A DNA stretch of 32,361 bases, from the NCBI GenBank assembly GCA_017511465.1, contig JAFWJU010000033.1, positions 1 to 32,361 on the forward strand, written 5' to 3'. Within the stretch, counting starts at the first letter, position 1; every line of letters begins with the position of its first letter. The translations under genes and the position numbers were made by a program. Below are positions 8,031-16,462 of the stretch, piece by piece. Origin of the DNA: Eggerthellaceae bacterium (lineage in GTDB: Bacteria > Actinomycetota > Coriobacteriia > Coriobacteriales > Eggerthellaceae). The notes under the pieces were generated by a model. The model searched no databases, was not told the DNA's origin, and worked only from the letters and a program-made list of their open reading frames with translations.

Positions 8031-9351
8031 CGAAAGCGAACCGCGCATTATCGACCCCTTACCAGGACCTCTCGATGGTTCATGTGTCGTACCGGGTGAT
8101 AAATCGATTTCCCACCGCGCCATACTGTTCTCGGCCATGGCCGAGGGCACTTCGCGCTTGCTCGGCGTGTTGGACTCGTCCGATGTACGGGCGTCCATCA
8201 AGGCGGTGCAGAAGCTCGGCGCCAAGGTCTCGCTCGAGAAGCAGACCGACGGCAGCCTGGCCGGTGGCATTGAAGGGTGGGGCGCCGCTGGTCCCAAACA
8301 GCCCGATGGCCCCATCTACTGCGCCAACTCGGGAACGACGGCGCGCCTGCTGATGGGCGTGCTCGCGCCGTGGGACATCACGGTGCGCATCGAGGGCGAC
8401 GAGTCGCTTTCGAAGCGCCCCATGCGCCGCATCACCGCGCCCCTTATGAAGATGGGCGTGGAATTCGACCCTGCTGGAGCCGAGACGCTGCCCATCACCG
8501 AGCATGGCTGCAAGCGCCTGCGTGCCATCAAGTACGATTCGCCCATGGCATCGGCTCAGCTGAAGACAGCTGTGCTGTTGGCAGGCGTCTACGCCGATGG
8601 CGTGACCGAACTCAACGAGCCTTCCGTGTCACGCAACCATACCGAGCTCATGCTGCCCGAATACGGCGTCGAGACCACGGCGGGCGAGCGCACGGCCCGC
8701 GTCTTGGGTCCCACGCAGATGCATTCCGCTGAAATCCGCGTGCCCGGCGATCCCTCGTCTGCGGCGTACATCGTATGTGCGGCCCTGCTGAAACCGGGCA
8801 GCGCTGTGCAGATCGAAAACGTCAGCCTGAACACGGCACGCACGGGCTTCCTCATGACGCTCGAACGCATGGGCGCCGACGTCACGACGCGCCGCACGGG
8901 CAGTTCGGGCAAGGAGCCCTTCGGCATCATCGGCGCGTGTTACACGCCCCGCCTTCATGGCTGCGAGATTCCCGGGTACAAGATCGCCAGCCTCGTCGAC
9001 GAGGTGCCGGTGCTGTCGCTCGTTGCGGCGCATGCGCAGGGCCTCACGGTGTTCCGCAATGTCGAAGAGCTGCGCGCCAAGGAATCCGACCGCCTCGACG
9101 CCATCGTCAAGGGTTTGGCTCAGCTGGGCGTTGACGCATGGACCGAAGGCGACGACCTGTTCATCGAGGGTCAACCCGACCTGCAAGTGCCCGAGGGGCT
9201 TGTGTTCGATTCACGTGGCGACCATCGCCTGGCAATGACGTGGTCGCTTGTGGGATTAACGGGTCGGGTGCCCGTTGGCGTCACGAGCTTCGACAGCGTT
9301 GACGTGAGCTATCCCGATTTCCTGCGCGACATGAAGGAGTTGGCACGATGA
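8023..9351 (+). CDS. aroA: 3-phosphoshikimate 1-carboxyvinyltransferase (EPSP synthase)
   Basis: Transfers enolpyruvyl from PEP to shikimate-3-phosphate, the sixth shikimate-pathway step. Diagnostic motifs: PGDKSISHRAILFSAMAEG near residue 26, ANSGTTARLLMG near residue 102, and ELRAKESDRL near the C-terminal third. PGDKSISHR in place of the E. coli-type PGSKSVSNR is what is seen in Gram-positive (class II-like) enzymes; class assignment is by motif memory only. Length 442 aa is normal. A good AAGGAG site lies within the end of tyrA; the 3' end overlaps cmk by 4 bases (ATGA). Confidence 0.97.
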   Translation: MSNESEPRIIDPLPGPLDGSCVVPGDKSISHRAILFSAMAEGTSRLLGVLDSSDVRASIKAVQKLGAKVSLEKQTDGSLAGGIEGWGAAGPKQPDGPIYCANSGTTARLLMGVLAPWDITVRIEGDESLSKRPMRRITAPLMKMGVEFDPAGAETLPITEHGCKRLRAIKYDSPMASAQLKTAVLLAGVYADGVTELNEPSVSRNHTELMLPEYGVETTAGERTARVLGPTQMHSAEIRVPGDPSSAAYIVCAALLKPGSAVQIENVSLNTARTGFLMTLERMGADVTTRRTGSSGKEPFGIIGACYTPRLHGCEIPGYKIASLVDEVPVLSLVAAHAQGLTVFRNVEELRAKESDRLDAIVKGLAQLGVDAWTEGDDLFIEGQPDLQVPEGLVFDSRGDHRLAMTWSLVGLTGRVPVGVTSFDSVDVSYPDFLRDMKELAR

Positions 9352-10022
9352 TTATCGCCATAGACGGCCCCAGCGGGGCCGGCAAATCAAGCGTTTCGAA
9401 ACTGGTTGCGACCGAACTTGGCTTCGCGTGCCTCGACACGGGCGCCATGTACCGGTCGGTTGCATGGCAAGCCGTCCACGACGGCGTCGCGCTCGACGAC
9501 AACGAAGCGCTTGGAAAGCTCGCGCGCACGTACGACATCGAGTTTGAACACGAACCCGGCAACCCTTCGCCGATCGGCGTTTTCATCGGCGGCAACGACG
9601 TGACGTTGGCCATACGCACGCTCGAGATCGACCGTGCCGTCAGTCCCGTATCGGCAGCACCCGCCGTCCGCGAGGCGCTCGTCGCGCAGCAACAGCGCAT
9701 CGGCCGCGCGGGCAACTACGTGGTTGAAGGCCGCGACATCGGCACCGTCGTGTTCCCTGACGCCGAAGTCAAGGTGTTCCTGACAGCGTCCGACGAAGCG
9801 CGCGCTCGCCGTCGCGTGTTGCAGAACGAGCAGCGGGGCGTGGGTTCCACCGACTTCGAAGAGGTGCTGGCCGACATCATCCGCCGCGATACGGCTGATT
9901 CAACGCGTGCCACCTCGCCGCTCAAGCCTGCAGACGATGCCGTGCACATCGACTCGTCCGACATGACGATAGAAGAAGTCGTCGAAGCGATTTGCGACTT
10001 GGCGCGAAAGGCCCAAGGCTAA
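9348..10022 (+). CDS. cmk: Cytidylate kinase
   Basis: Phosphorylates CMP and dCMP with ATP, feeding CTP/dCTP pools. The P-loop GPSGAGKSS is at residues 6-14, followed by the typical LDTGAMYRSVAW segment and the nucleotide-binding VEGRDIGTVVFPDAEVKVFL. The lid region with RR pairs (EARARRRVLQNEQRG) is present. Length 224 aa matches the family. It overlaps aroA by 4 bases and is one base from the acyltransferase gene; cmk next to a plsC-type gene and ispH is a common Gram-positive arrangement. Confidence 0.97.
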   Translation: MIIAIDGPSGAGKSSVSKLVATELGFACLDTGAMYRSVAWQAVHDGVALDDNEALGKLARTYDIEFEHEPGNPSPIGVFIGGNDVTLAIRTLEIDRAVSPVSAAPAVREALVAQQQRIGRAGNYVVEGRDIGTVVFPDAEVKVFLTASDEARARRRVLQNEQRGVGSTDFEEVLADIIRRDTADSTRATSPLKPADDAVHIDSSDMTIEEVVEAICDLARKAQG

Positions 10023-10023
10023 G

Positions 10024-10872
10024 ATGGCAGACAATCAAAAGCCCCCATACGAGGAGAAATACGCCGACCTGTTCGACAGGCCGTTTGGCGTTGACGAATA
10101 CGAAAACGGCAAGAAGCGGATAAGCCGCGTGCCTGCCCGCGTCATCGTGGGCACGGTGGCCGGCATCTGCAAGGTGCTGTACCGCTACGAGGTCAGGGGC
10201 CGCGATAACCTGTACCAGCTTGCCGCCAAGTCGGGCGTCGTCGTCGTGAGCAACCACACGTCGTACCTCGACGTCGTGTTCATGTACCTGGCCATCCGTC
10301 CCAAATACTGGCCGCGCTTCATCGCGCGCGACTCGCTGTTCGAGGCCAATCCCGCTCTGGCGTGGATTTTCGCCCATATCGGCGCGTTTCCCATCAAGCG
10401 AGACTCTGCCGACCGCACGGCCGTCAAGCGTGCGGCGCGCATGTTGAAGAACGGCGAGATCGTCGGCATCATGCCCGAGGGCTCGCGTCGAGGCAAAGGT
10501 TCTGCCGCCCCGCGCGTGCACGGAGGTGCGGCGCTCATCGCGCGCATGGGCAAGGCGCCCATCCTTCCCATGGCCGTGCACAACGTCGACAAGATCAAGC
10601 GCAAGGGCGAGCGGCTGCGGTTCCCGAAGGTCATGGTGGAATACGGAAACCCGGTCCTTCTTTCCGACTTCGATTTCTTGCCGAAGGACGACCGTCTGGA
10701 CGCTTGCGTGTGGTACGCGCTGCGCGAATGCTTTGCCATGTTCCAGCACGTCTCGCCCGAAGAAGTCGATATGGTGGCTTTGTTCCCCGAGGACAAGGAT
10801 TTCACCGAGACGTTTGCCGAGCATCCCATCCCGCGCCTGACATCGGAAGAAGTCGCCGCGCTGCTTGGCTGA
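10024..10872 (+). CDS. plsC: 1-acyl-sn-glycerol-3-phosphate acyltransferase family protein
   Basis: Acylates lysophosphatidic acid to phosphatidic acid in the inner leaflet. The acyltransferase HX4D motif is NHTSYLD (His78, Asp83), and the glycerol-phosphate-binding motif PEGSRRGKG is at residues 151-159. A hydrophobic helix surrounds residues 38-52. The C-terminal 60 residues (after the PILPMAVHNVDKIK strand) are an extension of unknown role. At 282 aa it is a little longer than typical PlsC (about 240). It sits between cmk and ispH. Acyl-donor and lysolipid preference cannot be read from sequence, so the product could act on another lysophospholipid. Confidence 0.9.
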   Translation: MADNQKPPYEEKYADLFDRPFGVDEYENGKKRISRVPARVIVGTVAGICKVLYRYEVRGRDNLYQLAAKSGVVVVSNHTSYLDVVFMYLAIRPKYWPRFIARDSLFEANPALAWIFAHIGAFPIKRDSADRTAVKRAARMLKNGEIVGIMPEGSRRGKGSAAPRVHGGAALIARMGKAPILPMAVHNVDKIKRKGERLRFPKVMVEYGNPVLLSDFDFLPKDDRLDACVWYALRECFAMFQHVSPEEVDMVALFPEDKDFTETFAEHPIPRLTSEEVAALLG

Positions 10873-10896
10873 TGAAAGAGATGCGGAAGGATGCGC

Positions 10897-11736
10897 ATGA
10901 AGGTTGTACTCGCCGAGAATGCCGGGGCCTGCTACGGCGTGCAGCGCGCGCTCGACATGGCGCTTGAAGCGTCAGAGGGGCATGCGAAGGCATATACGCT
11001 CGGGCAGCTCATTCACAATCCCGGGGTCGTTGCCGCTCTCAAGGCGCGTGGCGTGTTCGTCGCCGACTCCATCGACGACATCGAAGACGGGGCAACCGTC
11101 ATCATCCGCAGCCATGGCGTTATGCCCGAGGTATACGAAGAGGTCGAGGCCAAGGGCCTTCCCATGGTCGATGCCACATGCCCCCACGTCGCACGTGCCC
11201 AAAAGGCGGCTGCCGGGTTGGCTTCGAAGGGCTGTCGTGTCATCGTCGTGGGCGAGGAGGGTCATCCCGAAGTCGAAGGCCTGAAAGCATGGGCCCGACG
11301 CGAAGGGGCGAAGGTCGATATCGTGCCATCGCCCGATGACGTGCCCAGCGATCTCAGGGCGCCCATCGGCGTGGTCGTGCAGACGACTCAAAGACGCGAG
11401 AACCTCGATGCGGTTGTCGATGCCATAAAGGCTCAGGGCATATCGCCCATCGTCAAGCACACGATTTGCCTGGCGACGCGCCATCGCCAAGACTCGGCTG
11501 CCGAACTAGCCCAGAACGTCGATGCAATCGTGGTCATCGGCGGGCGCAATTCATCCAACACGACGCGTCTTGCCGAGATTTGCGCGGCATCGTGCCCGCG
11601 CACGCACCATATAGAATCCGTTTCCGAAATCGATCCCGCATGGTTCGAAGGCTACGAGACCGTAGGCGTGACAGCCGGCGCCTCGACTCCCGAAGACCAG
11701 ATCAAAGCTGTCATCGCGTGGCTGAAGCAGCTGTGA
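10897..11736 (+). CDS. ispH: 4-hydroxy-3-methylbut-2-enyl diphosphate reductase
   Basis: Last enzyme of the MEP pathway, an iron-sulphur reductase producing IPP and DMAPP. The three cluster cysteines are visible: Cys12 (ENAGACYGVQ), Cys95 (DATCPHV) and Cys191 (ICLATRHRQ); substrate-binding histidines are at 40, 73 and 123. The start at 10897 is chosen over the ATG two codons earlier because GGAAGG is then 6 bases upstream. Length 279 aa is usual for the Gram-positive LytB form. The stop codon overlaps the GTG start of the next gene, implying coupling. Confidence 0.97.
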   Translation: MKVVLAENAGACYGVQRALDMALEASEGHAKAYTLGQLIHNPGVVAALKARGVFVADSIDDIEDGATVIIRSHGVMPEVYEEVEAKGLPMVDATCPHVARAQKAAAGLASKGCRVIVVGEEGHPEVEGLKAWARREGAKVDIVPSPDDVPSDLRAPIGVVVQTTQRRENLDAVVDAIKAQGISPIVKHTICLATRHRQDSAAELAQNVDAIVVIGGRNSSNTTRLAEICAASCPRTHHIESVSEIDPAWFEGYETVGVTAGASTPEDQIKAVIAWLKQL

Positions 11737-13106
11737 GCCAGTATCCTCCGAAAGATTTCGAGCGCGATCTCGCATGCCGAGCGCTCATCGCCTCAGTCGA
11801 GCCCGCTTCGCCGGCCGATGATGCCGGCTTTTCACCTGGCTGTTTCATCACGGCGGTAGACGGCCAGCCCTTGCGAGACGCAATCGATTGGCGATGGCTT
11901 TCATCCGAGGACGTCATCAGGGTTTCTTACATCGACCTCGACGGCGACAAAGGTGAAGTGGAGCTTTGGCGCGAACCGGGCGAGGATTGGGGCTTCGAGT
12001 TCGAAGGGCTCGTGTTCGACGAAGTCAAGCAATGCCGCAATGCCTGCACGTTTTGCTTCATGCGCCAATTGCCGCCCGGCATGCGCCCGTCGCTTTCGCT
12101 GCGCGACGACGATTTCCGCCTGAGCTTTTTGGTGGGGACGTTCATCACGTGCACGAACCTGACGCCTGAAGACGAGGCGCGCATAATCGAGCAGCGCATA
12201 TCGCCGTTGCGCGTGTCCTTGCAGGCTAGCAACCCCCAAGTGCGCCGCCGCCTTATCGGCAAGCACGCCCAGCATGGCATCGATGCACTCGAGCGGCTGT
12301 TGGCGGTGGGCATCGAGTTTCATGCGCAAATCGTGCTCGTTCCCGGCGAGAACGATGGGGACGCGCTTGCCGAGACGCTTTCATGGGCATATGAGCGCCC
12401 CGGAATCCTGGGCATCGGCATAGTTCCACTTGGCTACACACGTTTCCAGACGATGTTCGACCACAGCTTCAACGACAAGGATGCCGCCCGTGGTTTGCTC
12501 GACATCGTAGAGCCGTTTCAGAAGCGCGCCATGAAAGAGCGGGGTACTCCGTGGGTGTTCGCCGCAGACGAGTTTTACCGCAACGCTTATCCGGACGACT
12601 TGCTCGACCATTTGCCGCCGACGGAGTTTTACGGCGACTTCGCCATGTTCGAAGACGGCATCGGCATCGTGCGGTCGACGGTCGACGACTGGAATCGCGC
12701 CGAAGGGGAGGGCGCCGTTGCCGCCTGCGCCAACGCGCTGCGTCAAGCGCATGCTGTTGCCCGCATGGTGGTGGGGTGCGCTCAGCGCGAGTTCCTCGAG
12801 CCCCTTATCGCGCATTCTGGTATCGCTGACATCTTCCAGCCTCTGTATGTGCCCAACGCGTTCTTCGGCGGCAACGTCGACGTGACGGGTCTGCTCGTGG
12901 CCGACGATATCGTAAACGCGATTGTGGAAGAGGGCCATCTTCCACGCAGCCTTTTCCTCATCCCGTGTGTGGTTTTCAACGACGACGGGCTGACGCTCGA
13001 TGGCATGACGTTGGAGGAAATGGGGAAAGCGGCAGGTCAAAACCTTCACATGGTATCCTGTACACCTGCAGAGTACTTCAACGAGATCATCGCGCTCATC
13101 GCGTAG
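11733..13106 (+). CDS. Radical SAM protein with N-terminal PDZ domain (DUF512 family)
   Basis: A 457-aa protein of the DUF512/YtgA-like family whose reaction is not established to my knowledge. Start GTG at 11733 overlaps the ispH stop (GTGA); the open frame extends further upstream but that part lies inside ispH. Residues about 17-70 look PDZ-like (SPADDAGFSPGCFITAVDGQ). The radical-SAM cluster motif is CRNACTFC (Cys101, 105, 108), spaced CX3CX2C as in the superfamily. The C-terminal part contains VPNAFFGGNVDVTGLLVADD, typical of DUF512. It lies immediately before der, as in many Firmicutes, which has led to guesses of a role in ribosome or tRNA maturation; that remains inference. Confidence 0.92.
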   Translation: MSQYPPKDFERDLACRALIASVEPASPADDAGFSPGCFITAVDGQPLRDAIDWRWLSSEDVIRVSYIDLDGDKGEVELWREPGEDWGFEFEGLVFDEVKQCRNACTFCFMRQLPPGMRPSLSLRDDDFRLSFLVGTFITCTNLTPEDEARIIEQRISPLRVSLQASNPQVRRRLIGKHAQHGIDALERLLAVGIEFHAQIVLVPGENDGDALAETLSWAYERPGILGIGIVPLGYTRFQTMFDHSFNDKDAARGLLDIVEPFQKRAMKERGTPWVFAADEFYRNAYPDDLLDHLPPTEFYGDFAMFEDGIGIVRSTVDDWNRAEGEGAVAACANALRQAHAVARMVVGCAQREFLEPLIAHSGIADIFQPLYVPNAFFGGNVDVTGLLVADDIVNAIVEEGHLPRSLFLIPCVVFNDDGLTLDGMTLEEMGKAAGQNLHMVSCTPAEYFNEIIALIA

Positions 13107-13119
13107 ATAGGAAACCATC

Positions 13120-14442
13120 ATGGCATTGCCCCTCGTGGCCGTCGTCGGACGGCCAAACGTCGGTAAATCGACGTTCGTCAACCGCATCATAGGCGCGGAC
13201 GACGCCATCGTGCATGAGATGCGCGGCGTCACGCGCGACCGGTCGTATCACGAGGCTTCATGGAATGGCGTCGCCTTCACCGTCGTGGACACAGGCGGCA
13301 TCGAAATGGGAAGCGACGACGATTTCCAGGCTTCCATCACCAGCCAGGCGCTCACGGCTACGAACGAGGCCGATGTCATCGTGCTCATCGTCGATTCCCG
13401 CACGGGCGTCAACGCCGACGACGAGGAAGTGGCGCGCGTGTTGCGCAAGTCGAAGAAGCCCGTGCTCGTCGCGGTGAACAAGCTTGACACGCCCAACCGT
13501 TACGACGAGATGTACGAGTTCTACCAGCTGGGATTGGGCGATCCGTGGCCCATTTCATCCATTCACGGTCATGGCACGGGCGACTTGCTCGACGAGATCG
13601 TCAAGCAGCTGCACGAGACCGGCGCGCTCGACCGTGCGAACGAAGCCGAGGATTCGGGCATCAACGTGGCCATCATCGGCCGCCCGAATGCGGGTAAGTC
13701 ATCGCTTACCAACAAGATGACGTCGGGTGAGCGATCCATCGTGTCGGATGTCGCCGGCACGACGCGCGACGCAATCGACACGCCCGTCGAGCACGACGGC
13801 AAGCGTTACACCATCGTCGACACGGCCGGCCTGCGCCGCAAGAGCCAAATCGACGAGGACGTGGAATACTACGGCTTCGTGCGCGCGATGCGCGCCATCG
13901 ACCGCGCCGACGTGGCGGTGCTCGTCATCGACGGCACGCTGGGCTTAACTGACCAGGACCAGCGCGTGGCGCGTTTCGCACACGACCGCGGGTGCGCCCT
14001 GGTCATTGCGTTGAACAAATGGGATATCGTTGAGGGCCCCGACGCCAAAGCCGAGATTCGCGAACGCGTAGAAGACCGTATGATGTACGTCGGGTACGCG
14101 CCGGTCGTTGCCATTTCAGCTCTTACGGGCAAGAACGTACACCGCATTTGGGAAGCCATCGACAAGGCGTACGAGAACTACTCCAAGACCATTCCGACGA
14201 ACCAGCTGAACACGTGGCTCGCCGAAATCCGCGAGACGGGACACACCATCACCAAGGGCAAGGCCATCTTGCGCATGAAGTACGTCACGCAGACCGATAC
14301 GCAGCCACCCGTGTTCACGTTCTTCGCGAATCGTCCCGACATCGTCGACGACAACTACGAGCGCTACCTCGAAAACAACATGCGCAAGCACTTCGACCTT
14401 GAGGGCACGCCCATTCGCTTTAAGTTCAAGAAAAAAGACTAG
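13120..14442 (+). CDS. der: Ribosome assembly GTPase Der
   Basis: Essential double GTPase (EngA) needed for 50S assembly. Two G domains are present: G1 motifs GRPNVGKST (about residue 8) and GRPNAGKSS (about residue 187), each with a DTGG or DTAG switch and the NKLD / NKWD specificity motifs. The C-terminal KH-like domain (from about residue 355) carries the basic ending IRFKFKKKD. Length 440 aa is normal. The ATG follows the radical SAM gene by 13 bases with AGGAAA upstream, so it shares that transcript. Confidence 0.98.
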   Translation: MALPLVAVVGRPNVGKSTFVNRIIGADDAIVHEMRGVTRDRSYHEASWNGVAFTVVDTGGIEMGSDDDFQASITSQALTATNEADVIVLIVDSRTGVNADDEEVARVLRKSKKPVLVAVNKLDTPNRYDEMYEFYQLGLGDPWPISSIHGHGTGDLLDEIVKQLHETGALDRANEAEDSGINVAIIGRPNAGKSSLTNKMTSGERSIVSDVAGTTRDAIDTPVEHDGKRYTIVDTAGLRRKSQIDEDVEYYGFVRAMRAIDRADVAVLVIDGTLGLTDQDQRVARFAHDRGCALVIALNKWDIVEGPDAKAEIRERVEDRMMYVGYAPVVAISALTGKNVHRIWEAIDKAYENYSKTIPTNQLNTWLAEIRETGHTITKGKAILRMKYVTQTDTQPPVFTFFANRPDIVDDNYERYLENNMRKHFDLEGTPIRFKFKKKD

Positions 14443-14463
14443 GTTTGTAGGTAAGGTTGTTGC

Positions 14464-15135
14464 ATGGGCGTTTTCGCGTACATACTCATACTCGTCATCT
14501 CGTTCTTTTTGGGATCGATTCCCTGGGGACTCGTCATTTCGAAAGTGTTCTTCGGGAAGGACCTGCGTGACGAGGGCTCCGGCAACATCGGCACGACCAA
14601 CGCCATTCGCGCGATGGGGAAACCAGCTGGCTACGCCGTGTTCGTGCTGGATTTCGGCAAGGGACTGCTGTCGGGCTTCATTGCGCTTGGAATAGCGGGG
14701 CTTTTCAGCATGGGCAAGCCTGCTACGGACATCGCCACCGCCGTGGCTTTCCTCGGCTGCGTGTACGGGCATATCTTCAGCCCGTGGCTGGGCTTCAAGG
14801 GCGGCAAGGGCATTGCCGTTGCCATCGGCTGCCTGTTCGTCACGTTCGGTCCCATCGGCGCCTTCATCGAATTGCTCATCTTCGCCGTGTTAGTCATCGT
14901 TTTCAGGTACGTGTCACTCGGTTCGGTGGCTTCGGCTTTGGCTTGCCCCTTTATCGCCCTGGTCATTTTCTGGGGCAATTGGCCTGCGGTGATTCTCTGC
15001 GCGATCGTCGGTTTCACCGTCGTGTGGGCTCATCGAGCCAATATCCGCCGCTTGCTCGATGGCACCGAGCGCCGCGTGGGCGAATCCAAGCAATCCGGGC
15101 AGCAGCAGAGGCAGAGGACCCGTTCACGCCGATAA
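14464..15135 (+). CDS. plsY: Acyl-phosphate:glycerol-3-phosphate acyltransferase PlsY
   Basis: Membrane enzyme making lysophosphatidic acid from acyl phosphate and glycerol-3-phosphate. Multiple membrane helices and the three conserved loops are visible: GSIPWGLVI (near residue 18), GSGNIGTTNAIRAMGK (about residues 38-53) and GFKGGKGIAVA (about residue 114). At 223 aa it is longer than usual because of a hydrophilic, arginine-rich tail after the last helix (about 25 residues, ending RQRTRSRR). It follows der by 21 bases. With gpsA and plsC in the window it completes the route from DHAP to phosphatidate. Confidence 0.96.
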   Translation: MGVFAYILILVISFFLGSIPWGLVISKVFFGKDLRDEGSGNIGTTNAIRAMGKPAGYAVFVLDFGKGLLSGFIALGIAGLFSMGKPATDIATAVAFLGCVYGHIFSPWLGFKGGKGIAVAIGCLFVTFGPIGAFIELLIFAVLVIVFRYVSLGSVASALACPFIALVIFWGNWPAVILCAIVGFTVVWAHRANIRRLLDGTERRVGESKQSGQQQRQRTRSRR

Positions 15136-15157
15136 CGCGCTCGGCGCAAGCTGCATG

Positions 15158-15196
15158 AAAAAGCCCGGCGTCACATGAGCCCTTGTGACGCCGGGC
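15158..15196 (-). terminator. Terminator between plsY and the dehydrogenase gene
   Basis: Perfect 13-bp stem GCCCGGCGTCACA (15163-15175) / TGTGACGCCGGGC (15184-15196), 8-base loop. On the minus strand it is followed by five T (forward A 15158-15162), so it best serves the minus-strand gene; on the plus strand the tail is T-poor, though the stem could still weakly stop plsY transcription. Confidence 0.87.
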
Positions 15197-15244
15197 CGTG
15201 TTCAGTCGTTGAACGTGGTCGCGGGAATCACCCACAAACCATTT

Positions 15245-16180
15245 CTAGTTGTACTTGTAAAAGCCCTCGCCGGCGTTGATGCCGGTTTTACCCGCGTCGA
15301 TTTTCTCCTTCAACTTCGCGGCGATCTTGCCAGGGGTCGACTCGGGGTCAGCTGCCTGCGGGTTCATGGTCACGATATTGTAAGCGGTGACCAAGCCCAC
15401 GACGTCGAGGATGCGGAACGGGCCGTTCGGCGCGCCGGTTGCGAGCGTCCAAGTCTTGTCGATGGTTTCTGGGTCGGCCACGTCGTTGGCATACAGGGCT
15501 TCGGCGGCCGAGAGGAACGGGACGAGCATCGAGTTCAGGATGTAGCCGGGCTGCTCCTTGCGCAGGCACAACGGCACCATGCGGATGTCCTCGGCGAATT
15601 TCACGATTTGGTCGTAGTATTGTTGATCGGTGCGGCTATGGCCCATGACCTCGGCGGTGTTGCCTACCCAGATGTTGTTGGCGAAGTGCAGCGCCAGGTA
15701 TTTCTCTGGACGACCCGTATGGTCGGCAAACTGGCTCGGCAGAAGCGTCGAGGAATTGGTGACCACGATGGCCTTTTCGGGCAGGTGCTTCTGCAGCTTC
15801 TCGTAGAAATCGATCTTTTGCGCTGGGTCTTCCGCGACAGCTTCGATGACCAGGTCGGCATCGGCAAACGCCTCATCCCAGTCGCACGTCAGCTTGATGC
15901 TCGCACGTGCAGGCGCAACTTTGGCGATAAGCGCGTCGAGCTCCTCGATTGTGGCGCCCTCGTTGGAAAGCCCGTCCGCCCGTTTGGAGGGATCGTCTTT
16001 TGTGGCCTCGAGCGTCGCCGCGTAGATGCTCGCAAAGCGGTCGAGTTTCGGAGCGCAGCGCTCGATGGAGCCTTCGCTACGCAACCAGATGGTGACATTG
16101 AAGCCGCAATAGGCGCTTTGCAGCGCAATCTGGCTTCCCAGCACGCCGCCACCTGCAACAGTAACGTTCTTGATGGTCAT
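15245..16180 (-). CDS. 3-hydroxyacyl-CoA dehydrogenase family protein
   Basis: NAD-dependent dehydrogenase (311 aa) acting on 3-hydroxyacyl-CoA, by family most like 3-hydroxybutyryl-CoA dehydrogenase. The Rossmann motif GGGVLGSQIA is near residue 10. The catalytic His lies in LALHFANNIWVGNTAEV, a divergent form of the usual HFFNP...EV, and the C-terminal dimerisation domain includes QPGYILNSMLVPFL and GPFRILDVVGLVTAYNI. The start at 16180 (MTIKNVTVAGGG) is chosen because AAAGGCGGA lies upstream; a longer reading adds an unconvincing Cys-rich leader. It is on the opposite strand between plsY and gpsA, with its own promoter and terminator. Substrate is uncertain. Confidence 0.9.
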   Translation of the reverse strand: MTIKNVTVAGGGVLGSQIALQSAYCGFNVTIWLRSEGSIERCAPKLDRFASIYAATLEATKDDPSKRADGLSNEGATIEELDALIAKVAPARASIKLTCDWDEAFADADLVIEAVAEDPAQKIDFYEKLQKHLPEKAIVVTNSSTLLPSQFADHTGRPEKYLALHFANNIWVGNTAEVMGHSRTDQQYYDQIVKFAEDIRMVPLCLRKEQPGYILNSMLVPFLSAAEALYANDVADPETIDKTWTLATGAPNGPFRILDVVGLVTAYNIVTMNPQAADPESTPGKIAAKLKEKIDAGKTGINAGEGFYKYN

Positions 16181-16213
16181 GGGATTCCGCCTTTCGTCTC
16201 GTCGTGCGTAAGG

Positions 16214-16241
16214 GCGCTCACAGAGCGCAAGGCAGATTATA
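16214..16241 (-). promoter_or_regulatory. Promoter -10 and downstream palindrome of the dehydrogenase gene
   Basis: Minus-strand -10 TATAAT (forward 16236-16241). Immediately downstream in the transcript, GCGCTC (16214-16219) and GAGCGC (16223-16228) form a tight inverted repeat around ACA, covering roughly +1 to +20, a position suited to a repressor operator. No convincing -35 is visible. Confidence 0.6.
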
Positions 16242-16300
16242 GCAGCGAAGCAACACGTTTTGCATGACATGCCAAACACTGACTAAAAACCCATTTAAAA

Positions 16301-16323
16301 GATGCTTTTCCGGAAGGCGCATC
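16301..16323. repeat. Nested palindrome between divergent genes
   Basis: GATGC (16301-16305) and GCATC (16319-16323) flank the perfect palindrome TTCCGGAA (16308-16315), with nearly the same centre. It lies between the divergent dehydrogenase and gpsA promoters; it could be an operator or a hairpin. No other feature is seen between 16242 and 16400. Confidence 0.4.
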
Positions 16324-16383
16324 CCTGTTCGCATCGGGGCGATCCGCGGCGGCTCGAATTGGGACGGTGGGCGACGGCTGCTT

Positions 16384-16411
16384 TTGCTGCGTCGGCTCTG
16401 GCTGATAGAAT
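16384..16411 (+). promoter_or_regulatory. Putative promoter of gpsA
   Basis: -10 TAGAAT (16406-16411) in GATAGAATAGG, identical over 11 bases to the tyrA upstream region; a possible -35 TTGCTG (16384-16389) stands 16 bases upstream. Confidence 0.55.
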
Positions 16412-16462
16412 AGGGTAAAAGGCCTTGCCTTTGTTTGGGCGATACGTGGGGAGTTGATGGTA

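Noticed and set aside
11466-11732. Longer N-terminus for the radical SAM protein
   Set aside because: It lies inside ispH in another frame; the GTG at 11733 gives the expected PDZ start.
16181-16279. 33-residue Cys-rich leader on the dehydrogenase
   Set aside because: It would run across the TATAAT promoter and dyad; MTIKNVTVAGGG with a ribosome-binding site is the normal beginning.
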